This document shows positions 21,192 through 29,898 of a stretch of DNA of 64,000 nucleotides, piece by piece. The notes beneath the pieces are model-generated. The model was not told where the DNA came from and searched no databases. It was given only the letters and a program-made list of their open reading frames with translations. The stretch's first letter is position 1; every line of letters begins with the position of its first letter. Origin of the DNA: Buttiauxella brennerae ATCC 51605 (GTDB lineage: Bacteria; Pseudomonadota; Gammaproteobacteria; Enterobacterales; Enterobacteriaceae). The stretch covers positions 1 through 64,000 of the forward strand of contig NZ_LXER01000028.1 in assembly GCF_001654925.1 (NCBI RefSeq). The letters are read 5' to 3'. The position numbers were made by a program, and so were the translations under genes.

Positions 21192-21905
21192 TTACTCGTG
21201 TCGCGGTGCAATGAATTTATACCCTTTTCCCCACACCGTCATAATGAATTCAGGCTCTGCGGGGTTATCTTCAATTTTGATGCGTAGCCGGTTGATGTGC
21301 GTATTAACCGTGTGTTCGTAACCTTCGTGTTGGTAGCCCCAAACCTGGTTTAGTAAGCTCAGCCGGGAGAAAACTTTGCCCGGGTGTTTGGCAAAGAACC
21401 ACAGCAGGTCGAACTCACGCGGCGTCAGCTCAACAGGTTGTTCTCTGAGGCGCACATCACGCGCAAGCGGGTCAATCGTAAGTCGGTCAAAAGTCAGCGT
21501 TCCCGCATCCTGCATCAGGTTCTGGCTCATCGCTTCCTGGCGGCGGAACAGCGCTTTAACGCGTGCGACAAGTTCCAGCATCGAAAATGGCTTTGCCAGA
21601 TAATCATCAGCACCCAGTTCCAGCCCTAGAACTCGGTGCGTTTCACTGGAGCGTGCGCTTATCATCACAATCGGCGTGTAACGCGTCATAGTGCGAGCGT
21701 GGCGGCAGATTTCCAGGCCATCAACACCTGGCAGCATGAGATCCAAAATCAGCGCATCCCAGCCGCCCTGTTTCAGTAATTCCAGCCCCAGAGTGCCATC
21801 TGCCGCATGGACAATTTCATAGCCTTCTTCCCGCAAATGGAGTTGCAGAAGTTCAGCAATATTTTCGTCATCCTCGACGATTAATAACTTTTTGGGCTTC
21901 ATCAC
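21192..21905 (-). CDS. OmpR/PhoB-family response regulator
   Basis: 237 residues: a receiver domain with acidic pocket EDDE (11-14) and phospho-acceptor Asp55 in ALILDLMLPG, a switch Lys in YLAKPF, then a winged-helix DNA-binding domain with TPREFDLLWFFAKHPG and GYKFIAPR. It is the first gene of a two-gene operon with the kinase. Start codons of this gene and the divergent cytochrome gene are 140 bp apart, so its sites probably lie in that shared interval. No clear direct repeat was identified there. Confidence 0.92.
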   Translation of the reverse strand: MMKPKKLLIVEDDENIAELLQLHLREEGYEIVHAADGTLGLELLKQGGWDALILDLMLPGVDGLEICRHARTMTRYTPIVMISARSSETHRVLGLELGADDYLAKPFSMLELVARVKALFRRQEAMSQNLMQDAGTLTFDRLTIDPLARDVRLREQPVELTPREFDLLWFFAKHPGKVFSRLSLLNQVWGYQHEGYEHTVNTHINRLRIKIEDNPAEPEFIMTVWGKGYKFIAPRHE

Positions 21906-22045
21906 TTCGCCTTTTATGCCTCTATTACAAGAAGTCTATACAACAAACGGGCGTGGAGTTATCACATTTAATTTAACTTTTCGTGAGACTTTGGCGAACA
22001 GATTTAGGCCACACTCATTTCAACGCAATAACCGGAAATAAAACG

Positions 22046-22657
22046 ATGGATACTCCAACGTTTCAGGTTAAACCCATCATCGTTCACCCACTGTGGCTGA
22101 GGATTTGCCACTGGCTGAATGCACTGGCAATGCTTGTCATGGTGGCGAGTGGCTGGCGAATTTATAACGCCTCACCACTGTTTAATTTTACTTTTCCAGG
22201 CGAGTTAACCCTCGGCGGTTGGTTAGGCGGTGCGTTGCAGTGGCATTTTGCAGGAATGTGGCTGTTTGGCATAAATGGCGGGGCTTATCTGCTGATTAAT
22301 ATTCTTAGCGGACGCCTGAAACGCAAATTTTGGCCGCTGTCGCCACGCGAGTTGATAAAGGATTTCCTTGCCGCACTACGTGGGAAGCTGGCCCATGAAG
22401 ATCTTAGCCACTACAACACCGTGCAAAAACTGGCGTATCTGTTCGTGATGTTAGACGGGATCGTTCTTGTTTGTTCCGGCCTGGTGATTTGGAAGTCAGT
22501 ACAGTTTCCACTGTTACGCGAATTATTGGGTGGTTATGACAACGCGCGTTTTATTCATTTTTATGCCATGTCTGGAATGGTGGGGTTTGTCGTCATTCAT
22601 CTGATTATGGTGGCGCTGGTGCCAAAAACTTTACTCGCCATGCTGCGTGGACGATAA
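22046..22657 (+). CDS. Cytochrome b561/YedZ-type membrane haem protein
   Basis: A 203-residue integral membrane protein with about four helices. Probable haem-ligand His residues are in HPLWLRICHWLNAL, LQWHFAGMW and FIHFYAMSG plus VVIHLIMV. It is expected to pass electrons from the quinone pool to the periplasmic molybdoenzyme encoded 9 bp downstream. I use ATG 22046 (MDTPTFQVKPIIVHPLW); the GTG-type upstream extension to 21983 is unlikely. It is related in role to MsrQ but closer to the cytochrome b561 domain group. Confidence 0.85.
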   Translation: MDTPTFQVKPIIVHPLWLRICHWLNALAMLVMVASGWRIYNASPLFNFTFPGELTLGGWLGGALQWHFAGMWLFGINGGAYLLINILSGRLKRKFWPLSPRELIKDFLAALRGKLAHEDLSHYNTVQKLAYLFVMLDGIVLVCSGLVIWKSVQFPLLRELLGGYDNARFIHFYAMSGMVGFVVIHLIMVALVPKTLLAMLRGR

Positions 22658-22666
22658 GGGAAAAAG

Positions 22667-23455
22667 ATGAACAATAAAAATAAGCTTTTCTCTGACGCCG
22701 ATAAAGCAGTCATTATTCACGATGCCACGAAAGAAATTAATAAGCAGTTATCATCGGAAGGCCGCCGCCGTTTTTTAAAACAAGGTTTAACGCTGGGTGG
22801 TTTGATGATGCTAACCGGTTGCGATATTAGTGATAATCAATCGGTAGAAAACACATTAAGCCGTATTTCACGTTTTAATGACCGGGTGCAGGGGTGGTTA
22901 TTTAATGCCAATGACCTCGCACCGATTTATCCGGAAAGCATGATGACACGCCCATTCCCCTTCAATGCTTTTTACAGTGAAGAGGAAGCACCTGCGGTTA
23001 ATGGCGACGCATACCGCCTGGAAGTCGCCGGTTTAGTGGCTGATAAACGCCCGTGGACACTCGCCCAACTGCACCAGATGGCGCAGGTCAGTCAGGTAAC
23101 ACGCCATATCTGTGTTGAAGGCTGGAGCGCCATTGGCAAATGGGGCGGCGTGCCGTTCTCGCTATTTCTCAAAGGCATTGGTGCCGATTTAAACGCCCGT
23201 TATGTCAGTTTCAAATGTGCTGACGATTACTACACCAGCATTGATATGGCAACGGCGTTACATCCACAAACCATTATTGCATTAACCTACGACGGAGAAA
23301 TATTGCCGCGTAAATATGGTTTCCCCATGAAATTAAGAATGCCAACCAAGTTAGGTTATAAAAACCCAAAGCATATTTTGGTTATTGAAGTCACCAATCG
23401 TTATCCCGGTGGTTATTGGGAGGATCAGGGTTATAACTGGTTTGGCGGAAGTTAA
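22667..23455 (+). CDS. Periplasmic molybdopterin-dependent oxidoreductase (sulfite oxidase fold), Tat lipoprotein candidate
   Basis: A 262-residue protein. It carries a twin-arginine motif (RRRFLK, residues 33-38) leading into a hydrophobic stretch that ends in a lipobox LTGC (Cys52) followed by Asp53. It therefore looks like a Tat-exported lipoprotein retained in the inner membrane. The sulfite-oxidase-type molybdopterin domain includes TRHICVEGW with the Mo-ligand Cys149. The group includes MsrP (methionine sulfoxide reductase) and YedY1. The b-type cytochrome partner is just upstream and the Met-rich protein just downstream. The substrate is inferred, not seen. Confidence 0.85.
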   Translation: MNNKNKLFSDADKAVIIHDATKEINKQLSSEGRRRFLKQGLTLGGLMMLTGCDISDNQSVENTLSRISRFNDRVQGWLFNANDLAPIYPESMMTRPFPFNAFYSEEEAPAVNGDAYRLEVAGLVADKRPWTLAQLHQMAQVSQVTRHICVEGWSAIGKWGGVPFSLFLKGIGADLNARYVSFKCADDYYTSIDMATALHPQTIIALTYDGEILPRKYGFPMKLRMPTKLGYKNPKHILVIEVTNRYPGGYWEDQGYNWFGGS

Positions 23456-23552
23456 TGTTTTTATGCTTGAAACGGCAGGTTCGTTGACTGCTACAAGAAT
23501 TACTCTGATTTCACAAACCTAAGTAGTTAATTAAACGACGAGGAACTAAAAA

Positions 23553-23816
23553 ATGAAAAAACTCTACACTACTCTGATGTGCTCAGCTTTATTCTTTGGT
23601 GTAACCGGTGCAAATGCTGCCGATAATATGGCTAAAGATAATATGGCCAAAGATAACATGGGGAAAATGTCCCATGACTGTTCGAAAGACAGTATGAAAA
23701 AAGACTGTATGACGAAAGATCATATGTCAAAAGACGGTATGTCTAAGGATCACATGTCCAAAGACAAAATGTCTAAAGACAATATGGCTAAAGACGAGAT
23801 GGGTAAAAAGTCATAA
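23553..23816 (+). CDS. Pentapeptide MxKDx repeat protein, periplasmic, Met-rich
   Basis: An 87-residue precursor with signal peptide (probable cleavage ANA/AD after residue 22). The mature chain of about 65 residues is almost wholly repeats such as DNMAK, DHMSK and DKMSK: 12 Met, numerous Lys and Asp, two Cys, no aromatic residue. A GAGGAA ribosome site precedes the start. Such proteins are predicted to be disordered. Met-rich periplasmic proteins act as oxidant sinks (MrpX) or metal binders. Its place behind an MsrP-like enzyme favours the oxidant-sink view. Confidence 0.88.
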   Translation: MKKLYTTLMCSALFFGVTGANAADNMAKDNMAKDNMGKMSHDCSKDSMKKDCMTKDHMSKDGMSKDHMSKDKMSKDNMAKDEMGKKS

Positions 23817-23823
23817 CCCGAAT

Positions 23824-23860
23824 AATGGCAGTTCGCCTGTAACTTTAGGCGACTGCCATT
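23824..23860. terminator. Bidirectional hairpin between the MxKDx gene and ygfF
   Basis: AATGGCAGTTCGCC and GGCGACTGCCATT pair with one bulged T around a 10-nt loop, located between two convergent stop codons. There is no long T-run. Confidence 0.65.
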
Positions 23861-23864
23861 GATC

Positions 23865-24608
23865 CTATTTGCCGCCCGCTAAATCCAGGAAACTGCCCGT
23901 CACGTAAGAGGCTTTATCGCTAAGCAACCAGGCGATGGCCTGTGCAACCTCTTCCGGCTGCCCACCGCGCTTCATCGGTAACAGCTCTTTGACACGATCA
24001 ACTCGCCCGGCTTCGCCACCATCCGCATGCATGTCGGTATAGATAAAACCTGGCCGCACGCCATTTACACGAATACCCTGCGCTGCGACCTCCACAGAAA
24101 GCCCGGTGGTTAACGTGTCTACCGCCCCTTTCGACGCCGCATAATCAACGTACTCACCCGGAGCACCTAAACGTGCCGCGGCAGACGAAACATTAACAAT
24201 CGCGCCGCCTTTACCGCCGTGGCGTAACGCCATACGTTTTACCGCTTCGCGGCAACAGAGAAACGAGCCCGTGACGTTGGTCGCCAGTACGCGATTGATT
24301 CGCTCTGCCGTCAGCTCTTCAATGGTGGATTGCTGAAACAAGATCCCTGCGTTATTGACCAGTGCAGTCACCGGCCCGAAAGCGCTGTCGATTTCGGCGA
24401 ACATCGCCATCACTTGCAGTTCATCCGAAATATCCGCTTTGATAGCGAGCACTTCACCGCCTGCTTCGCGAATGATGTTCACCACTTCATCGGCAGCTTG
24501 TTTATTGCGTTGATAGTTCACAACCACTTTGTAACCAGACTGTGCCAGCAGCAGCGATGTTGCCCGGCCAATACCACGGCTGCCACCAGTGACGAGTACG
24601 ACGCCCAT
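23865..24608 (-). CDS. ygfF: Short-chain dehydrogenase YgfF
   Basis: A 247-residue NAD(P)-dependent oxidoreductase of the classical SDR family. Cofactor loop TGGSRGIGRA, NNAG at the end of strand 4, catalytic Ser in VNVSSAAARL and the YAASK motif are all present. The physiological substrate is unknown. The E. coli counterpart also lies between bglA and gcvP; here the two-component/molybdoenzyme block has entered between bglA and ygfF. Confidence 0.9.
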   Translation of the reverse strand: MGVVLVTGGSRGIGRATSLLLAQSGYKVVVNYQRNKQAADEVVNIIREAGGEVLAIKADISDELQVMAMFAEIDSAFGPVTALVNNAGILFQQSTIEELTAERINRVLATNVTGSFLCCREAVKRMALRHGGKGGAIVNVSSAAARLGAPGEYVDYAASKGAVDTLTTGLSVEVAAQGIRVNGVRPGFIYTDMHADGGEAGRVDRVKELLPMKRGGQPEEVAQAIAWLLSDKASYVTGSFLDLAGGK

Positions 24609-24633
24609 TTCAACCTCCAGAGACTCTGCAGCG

Positions 24634-24752
24634 CCCTCACCCCGACCCTCTCCCGCTGGAGAGGGAGAACACCGATCCAGCTCCCTCTCCCACAGCTGAG
24701 AGAGAACACCGTTCTAGTTCCCTCTCCATCAGGGAGAGGGTTAGGGTGAGGG
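24634..24752. repeat. Cluster of small palindromic repeats (ccctcacc family)
   Basis: Three related units: ccctcaccccgaccctctccc with ggagagggagaa, a middle ccctctccc unit, and ccctctccatcagggagagg followed by gttagggtgaggg. The outer parts are inverted to each other. Related single or paired copies occur at 7012, 39691 and 59984. They can form hairpins and sit between ygfF and gcvP. Confidence 0.75.
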
Positions 24753-24764
24753 TTGTTTTAGTGC

Positions 24765-27638
24765 TTACTGATACTCACTCATCGGCACACAAGAGCAGAA
24801 CAAATTACGGTCGCCGAACACGTCATCCAGGCGTTTCACTGTCGGCCAGTATTTGTTGCCATGGCCTGTCGGGAATACCGCCAGTTCGCGAGTGTACGGG
24901 TGCGTCCAGTCAGCAACAATTTCGTCCTGCGTGTGCGGCGCGTTAACCAGTGGGTTATCTTCCAGCGGCCATTCGCCACGTGCAACGCGGTCGATTTCAG
25001 TGCGGATTGTCAGCATCGCGTCGATAAAACGATCCAGTTCCAGTTTGCTTTCAGATTCCGTTGGCTCAACCATCAGCGTACCCGCAACCGGGAACGACAT
25101 AGTCGGTGCATGGAAGCCGAAATCAATCAGGCGCTTGGCAATATCCAGCTCACTAATGCCGGTCTCTTCTTTCAGTGGGCGAATGTCGAGAATACATTCG
25201 TGCGCCACATGGCCGCTGCGCCCGGTGTACAGAATCGGGAAAGCAGATTTCAGGCGAGTCGCAATATAGTTCGCATTCAGAATGGCGACCTGGCTTGCCT
25301 TCTTCAGCCCCTGCGCGCCCATCATGCGGATGTACATCCAGCTGATTGGCAAAATTGATGCGCTACCAAACGGTGCTGCGGAAACCGCACCCTGCTGGGT
25401 CAACATCTCTTCAATTTGCACCACGCTGTGACCAGGCACAAACGGAGCGAGGTGCGCTTTCACGCCAATTGGCCCCATACCTGGGCCGCCACCGCCGTGT
25501 GGAATGCAGAAGGTTTTGTGCAGGTTAAGGTGCGAAACATCCGCGCCGATATAGCCCGGTGAAGTAATCCCCACCTGTGCGTTCATGTTTGCGCCATCCA
25601 GGTAAACCTGGCCGCCGAACTGATGAACGATCTGGCACACTTCGCGAATAGTCTCTTCATACACGCCGTGGGTGGACGGGTAAGTGACCATGATACAAGA
25701 CAGCGCATCGCCCGCTTGTTCTGCTTTCAGACGCAGATCGTGCAGATCGATGTTGCCTTGTCTATCACAAGCCACCACCACCACTTCCATGCCCGCCATT
25801 TGCGCTGACGCCGGGTTAGTCCCGTGCGCAGAGCTTGGGATCAGGCACAGATTACGGCTGCCTTCGTTGCGGCTTTCGTGGTAGCGACGAATCGCCAGCA
25901 GGCCCGCATATTCGCCCTGCGCACCTGAGTTTGGCTGCATGCAAAGCGCGTCGTAACCGGTCAGTTTCACCAGCCAGTCAGACAGCTGGGAAATCATCTG
26001 GTGATAACCTTCCGCCTGGTTTGCCGGACAGAACGGGTGCAGCTCAGCAAATTCTGGCCAGGTGATGGGGATCATCTCAGCGGCCGCGTTCAGCTTCATG
26101 GTGCACGAACCGAGCGGGATCATCGCCTGGTTGAGCGCCAGATCTTTGCGCTCGAGCGAGTGCATATAACGCATCATTTCGGTTTCGCTGTGGTAGCGAT
26201 TAAACACCGGATGCGTCAGGAATTCGTCAGTACGCAGCATTCCAGTTGGGATCGACAGGCTATCGCCCGCTACGTTTTGATCTAATTTGTCGATATCCAG
26301 GCCGTGGTTGTCACCCAGCAATACAGTGAACAACGCCTGCACATCTTCACGCGTGGTCGCTTCATCAAGCGTGATGCCAACTGCATTGAGAATGTCGCTA
26401 CGCAGGTTGATTTCATTAGCTTCAGCACGCGCCAGAACCGCGCCTTTATCGGCCACTTCTACACACAGGGTATCGAACCAGTGTTTGTGGCGTAGCACCA
26501 GGCCTTTTTGTTGCAGGCCAGCCGCCAGAATATCAGTCAGGCGATGAATGCGCCCGGCAATGCGTTTCAGGCCAGCCGGACCGTGGAACACCGCATACAG
26601 GCTCGCGATGTTCGCCAGCAGAACCTGGGAGGTACAAATGTTGGAGTTGGCTTTCTCGCGGCGGATATGTTGCTCGCGAGTTTGCATCGCCATGCGCAGC
26701 GCAGTGCGGCCTGCCGCATCGCGGGAAACGCCGATAATGCGGCCTGGCATAGAACGTTTGAATTCGTCACGTGCAGCAAAGAATGCAGCATGTGGGCCGC
26801 CGTAGCCCATTGGCACACCGAAACGCTGTGCGGAACCAAACACAATGTCGGCACCTTGCTTGCCTGGTGCGGTCAGCAGCACCAGCGTCATAAAGTCAGC
26901 GGCAACGCTCACGATGACTTTGCGGCTTTTCAGTTCGGTAATCAAAGCGCTGTAATCATGCACTTCGCCGGTAGTGCCCACTTGTTGCAGCAACACACTG
27001 AACACGTCCTGGTGATCCAGCACTTTCGCAGCGTCGTCAACAATCACGTCAAAGCCAAAGGTTTCAGCGCGGGTACGTACTACGTCCAGCGTTTGCGGGT
27101 GTACGTCAGCGGCAACAAAGAAGCGGTTGGCGTTTTTCAGTTTGCTCACGCGCTTAGCCATAGCCATGGCTTCGGCTGCGGCGGTGGCTTCGTCCAGCAA
27201 AGAAGCCGAGGCGATATCAAGCCCCGTCAGGTCCAGCGTCACTTGCTGGAAGTTAAGCAGTGCTTCAAGACGGCCTTGTGATACTTCCGGCTGATACGGC
27301 GTGTACGCGGTATACCAGCCTGGGTTTTCAAGCATGTTACGCAGAATAACCGGGGGAGTTTGCACTGCGGTGTAACCCATGCCGATGTACGTTTTAAAAC
27401 GTTTATTACGGCTGGCGATGGTCTTTAATTCAGCCAGGGCCGCGAATTCAGTTGCAGCCTCACCCACTTGTGGTGGCTCGGCAAGCTGGATATCAGCCGG
27501 AACGATTGAAGCAATCAGCTCGTTTAACGAACGAGCGCCCACCGCCTCCAGCATTTCGTGTTGCTGTTGCGCGTCTGGTCCAATGTGACGGTCGATAAAC
27601 GCTTCGTGATTTTCAAGCTGACGTAAAGACTGGGTCAT
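24765..27638 (-). CDS. gcvP: Glycine dehydrogenase (decarboxylating), P-protein
   Basis: The PLP enzyme of the glycine cleavage system: decarboxylates glycine and hands the aminomethyl group to lipoyl-GcvH. The start at 27638 ([14 protein letters not shown]) gives 957 residues as in E. coli; the seven extra in-frame residues are rejected. The PLP Lys lies in [15 protein letters not shown]. It is last in gcvT-gcvH-gcvP, but 225 bp carrying a REP-like and an ERIC-like element separate it from gcvH. Confidence 0.97.
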   Translation of the reverse strand: MTQSLRQLENHEAFIDRHIGPDAQQQHEMLEAVGARSLNELIASIVPADIQLAEPPQVGEAATEFAALAELKTIASRNKRFKTYIGMGYTAVQTPPVILRNMLENPGWYTAYTPYQPEVSQGRLEALLNFQQVTLDLTGLDIASASLLDEATAAAEAMAMAKRVSKLKNANRFFVAADVHPQTLDVVRTRAETFGFDVIVDDAAKVLDHQDVFSVLLQQVGTTGEVHDYSALITELKSRKVIVSVAADFMTLVLLTAPGKQGADIVFGSAQRFGVPMGYGGPHAAFFAARDEFKRSMPGRIIGVSRDAAGRTALRMAMQTREQHIRREKANSNICTSQVLLANIASLYAVFHGPAGLKRIAGRIHRLTDILAAGLQQKGLVLRHKHWFDTLCVEVADKGAVLARAEANEINLRSDILNAVGITLDEATTREDVQALFTVLLGDNHGLDIDKLDQNVAGDSLSIPTGMLRTDEFLTHPVFNRYHSETEMMRYMHSLERKDLALNQAMIPLGSCTMKLNAAAEMIPITWPEFAELHPFCPANQAEGYHQMISQLSDWLVKLTGYDALCMQPNSGAQGEYAGLLAIRRYHESRNEGSRNLCLIPSSAHGTNPASAQMAGMEVVVVACDRQGNIDLHDLRLKAEQAGDALSCIMVTYPSTHGVYEETIREVCQIVHQFGGQVYLDGANMNAQVGITSPGYIGADVSHLNLHKTFCIPHGGGGPGMGPIGVKAHLAPFVPGHSVVQIEEMLTQQGAVSAAPFGSASILPISWMYIRMMGAQGLKKASQVAILNANYIATRLKSAFPILYTGRSGHVAHECILDIRPLKEETGISELDIAKRLIDFGFHAPTMSFPVAGTLMVEPTESESKLELDRFIDAMLTIRTEIDRVARGEWPLEDNPLVNAPHTQDEIVADWTHPYTRELAVFPTGHGNKYWPTVKRLDDVFGDRNLFCSCVPMSEYQ

Positions 27639-27672
27639 GAGCGGTGATTCCTGAAACATGTGGGGCTTTAGC

Positions 27673-27704
27673 GGTGGATGGCACTACGTTTATCCACCCT
27701 ACAA
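27673..27704. repeat. REP-like palindrome in the gcvH-gcvP gap
   Basis: GGTGGAT (27673-27679) pairs with ATCCACC (27692-27698), followed by CTACAAA. This mirrors the REP consensus, in which GGATG...TTATCC is followed by CCTACAA. Confidence 0.65.
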
Positions 27705-27741
27705 AACCGGGCTGGTACAGCTCACCCGAATAATTCCGATT

Positions 27742-27860
27742 CCCAAAATCATTTGTGTTGCTGCCAGGCGGCAAGTGAAAACATCCCCAGGAGCGTACAT
27801 AAGTACGTGACTGGGGTGTTTGAGCGACGCCAACACCCCAGCAACACGAAGGATGAAGGG
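27742..27860. repeat. ERIC-like element 2, inside the gcvTHP operon
   Basis: Outer arms around GTGTTGCTG and CAGCAACAC are inverted. The core TCCCCAGGAGCGTACATAAG / TACGTGACTGGGG matches the ERIC core closely. It lies just after gcvH and may influence gcvP mRNA stability or readthrough. Confidence 0.8.
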
Positions 27861-27863
27861 AAT

Positions 27864-28253
27864 TTACTCGTCTTCTAGCAGCGCTTCGTACGCAGTCGCA
27901 TCCAGCAAACCGTCCAGTTCGGACTCGTCGCTGGCTTTGATCTTGAAGATCCAACCTGCCGCGTATGGCTCGCTGTTGATAAGCTCTGGCGCATCGCTGA
28001 GTGCATCGTTTACAGCGATGATTTCACCGCTGATTGGCGCGTAAATATCAGAAGCCGCTTTGACAGATTCGGCAACGGCGCAATCATCACCGGTGCTCAC
28101 TGTTGCGCCTACGTCTGGTAGATCAACAAACACCATATCGCCCAGCAGCTCTTGCGCGTGTTCAGTGATACCAACGGTGTAAGTACCATCAGCTTCTTTA
28201 CGCAGCCATTCGTGTTCTTTACTGTATTTCAATTCGTTAGGAACATTGCTCAT
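27864..28253 (-). CDS. gcvH: Glycine cleavage H-protein
   Basis: A 129-residue lipoyl carrier shuttling the aminomethyl group between GcvP, GcvT and Lpd. The lipoylated Lys65 is visible in AESVKAASD. It starts 23 bp after gcvT; length and sequence match E. coli. Confidence 0.97.
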   Translation of the reverse strand: MSNVPNELKYSKEHEWLRKEADGTYTVGITEHAQELLGDMVFVDLPDVGATVSTGDDCAVAESVKAASDIYAPISGEIIAVNDALSDAPELINSEPYAAGWIFKIKASDESELDGLLDATAYEALLEDE

Positions 28254-28276
28254 TGTTTTTCTCCTGATCTCAAAAT

Positions 28277-29374
28277 TTACTGCGCGACAGCTTTACCGCC
28301 GCGAACAAAAATAGGTTTCGTCACTTTAACGGGCATTTCACGGTTACGGATTTGCACAATGGCGGTTTCGCCGATACCTGCCGGAACACGCGCCAGCGCA
28401 ATGCTGTAACCCAGTGTTGGCGAGAACGTTCCGCTGGTGATCACACCTTCGCAGATGTTGCCTGAAGCATCAGTAAAGCGGACAGGCAAATCATTACGTA
28501 ATACGCCTTTTTCCGTCATGATCAAACCCACGAGCTGATCGGTGCCCTTCTCACGCTGAATCTCCAGCGCTTCACGGCCAATGAAATCGCGGTCTTCCGG
28601 TTGCCAGGCGATAGTCCAACCCATATTGGCAGCCAGTGGAGAAACACTCTCATCCATTTCCTGGCTATACAGGTTCATACCGGACTCCAGACGCAGCGTG
28701 TCACGTGCGCCAAGTCCACAAGGTTTCACGCCAATCTCGACCAGTTGCGCCCAAAACTCGGCAGCTTTTTCGTTTGGCATCGCAATTTCATAACCCGCTT
28801 CACCGGTATAGCCGGTGGTCGCAATAAACAGATCACCCGCCTGCACACCAAAGAATGGCTTCATACCCGCCACTGCTTGGCGTTGCTCTTCGGTAAACAG
28901 CTGCGCGGCTTTTGCCTGAGCGCCTGGCCCTTGCACGGCAATCAGCGACAAGTCATCACGCACGGTAACGGAGACAGAGAACGGTTCGGCGTGTTGGTTA
29001 ATCCAGGCCAAATCTTTTTCACGGGTGGCGGAGTTCACCACCAGGCGGAAGAAGTCTTCGGTCTGGAAATAGATAATCAGGTCATCGATAACACCGCCGG
29101 AGGCATTAAGCATGGCGGTGTAGAGGGCTTTACCCGGTTGGGTGAGTTTGGCAACGTCGTTGGCGACGAGATAACGCAGGAATTCGCGGGTACGGCTGCC
29201 TTTCAGGTCAACGATGGTCATGTGGGAGACATCAAACATACCGGCATCATTGCGCACCGCGTGGTGCTCATCAATCTGCGAGCCATAATGCAATGGCATC
29301 ATCCAGCCGTGGAAATCCACCATGCGCGCACCGCAGAGATTGTGCTGTTCAAACAAAGGGGTCTTTTGAGTCAT
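28277..29374 (-). CDS. gcvT: Aminomethyltransferase, T-protein
   Basis: Transfers the methylene group from aminomethyl-lipoyl-GcvH to tetrahydrofolate, releasing ammonia. The start at 29374 ([12 protein letters not shown]) is preceded by AGAGGAAAAA and gives 365 residues, one more than E. coli. The folate-binding core includes [12 protein letters not shown] and [11 protein letters not shown]. It is the first gene of gcvTHP, with a PurR-type box about 90 bp upstream. Confidence 0.96.
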   Translation of the reverse strand: MTQKTPLFEQHNLCGARMVDFHGWMMPLHYGSQIDEHHAVRNDAGMFDVSHMTIVDLKGSRTREFLRYLVANDVAKLTQPGKALYTAMLNASGGVIDDLIIYFQTEDFFRLVVNSATREKDLAWINQHAEPFSVSVTVRDDLSLIAVQGPGAQAKAAQLFTEEQRQAVAGMKPFFGVQAGDLFIATTGYTGEAGYEIAMPNEKAAEFWAQLVEIGVKPCGLGARDTLRLESGMNLYSQEMDESVSPLAANMGWTIAWQPEDRDFIGREALEIQREKGTDQLVGLIMTEKGVLRNDLPVRFTDASGNICEGVITSGTFSPTLGYSIALARVPAGIGETAIVQIRNREMPVKVTKPIFVRGGKAVAQ

Positions 29375-29775
29375 TTTTTCCTCTTTAACCATCTGGTTGA
29401 AAAGCGCATTTCGCTTTTCTTTTCTTCAGACGAAACCCAGTATCACCATCGATCCCGAGGGCGACGCAAACGTTACCTTTTGCCTGAAGTTACCACTGAA
29501 TGGGGGAGTTAACCATAAGGCACAATGCGTCATTGCATTAGCTTATGACCAAAACCAGAGGCGCAGCATGCAGAGTATTCGACTGGAAAAATGCGAGACA
29601 CCACGCATAAATAAGAAGTGTTTAAGTCAGAATTTAGCGTTAGCTAACATTTACGACCATTTCAGAAACAAATTCACTACAACGCTAAAAACGTGGGATG
29701 AGAAAAAGTAATCCGAGAAAGGGTGTGGGATTAGAATTTTTCAAATGAGAGAAGATGATCGTTGTCACACTGAAT
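29375..29775. promoter_or_regulatory. gcvTHP control region
   Basis: About 400 bases without a gene; a plus-strand ORF at 29397-29711 has no family resemblance. ACGCAAACGTTACC (29464-29477) is a good PurR operator half-plus-core, and PurR represses gcvTHP in E. coli. Lrp and GcvA sites are expected in the AT-rich part but could not be assigned by eye. Confidence 0.6.
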
Positions 29776-29896
29776 GCTCTAAATAATTCGAGCTGCAGCA
29801 AGGCGGCCAACTCAGTTACCCCCGGAAGCTTACTAAAGTAAGTGACCGGGGTAACTGAGTGCAGACAGCACCGTTGCAGCTTGAAGTATGACGAGC
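29776..29896. repeat. ERIC-like element 3, downstream of ubiI
   Basis: Arms GCTCTAAATAATTCGAGCTGC and its inverted partner ending GTATGACGAGC flank the core CCCCCGGAAGCTTACT / AGTAAGTGACCGGGG. It starts 3 bp after the ubiI stop. Confidence 0.8.
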
Positions 29897-29898
29897 AT

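Noticed and set aside
23620-23816. Short tandem DNA repeats resembling a CRISPR array
   Set aside because: Period is about 15 bases, in frame, within a signal-peptide-bearing ORF; they are codons of MxKDx repeats.
24634-24752. Possible CRISPR-like repeat-spacer cluster
   Set aside because: Units are inverted palindromes of unequal length without regular spacers, and the same family occurs singly elsewhere.
26508-27281. 257-codon plus-strand ORF antisense to gcvP
   Set aside because: It is a shadow of gcvP, low-complexity His/Gln-rich, without family resemblance or ribosome site.
28601-29512. 303-codon ORF antisense to gcvT
   Set aside because: Shadow of gcvT running into its promoter; no protein-like motif.
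29397-29711. 104-codon ORF in the gcvT-ubiI gap
   Set aside because: Overlaps the gcv control region including the PurR-type box; composition is not protein-like.
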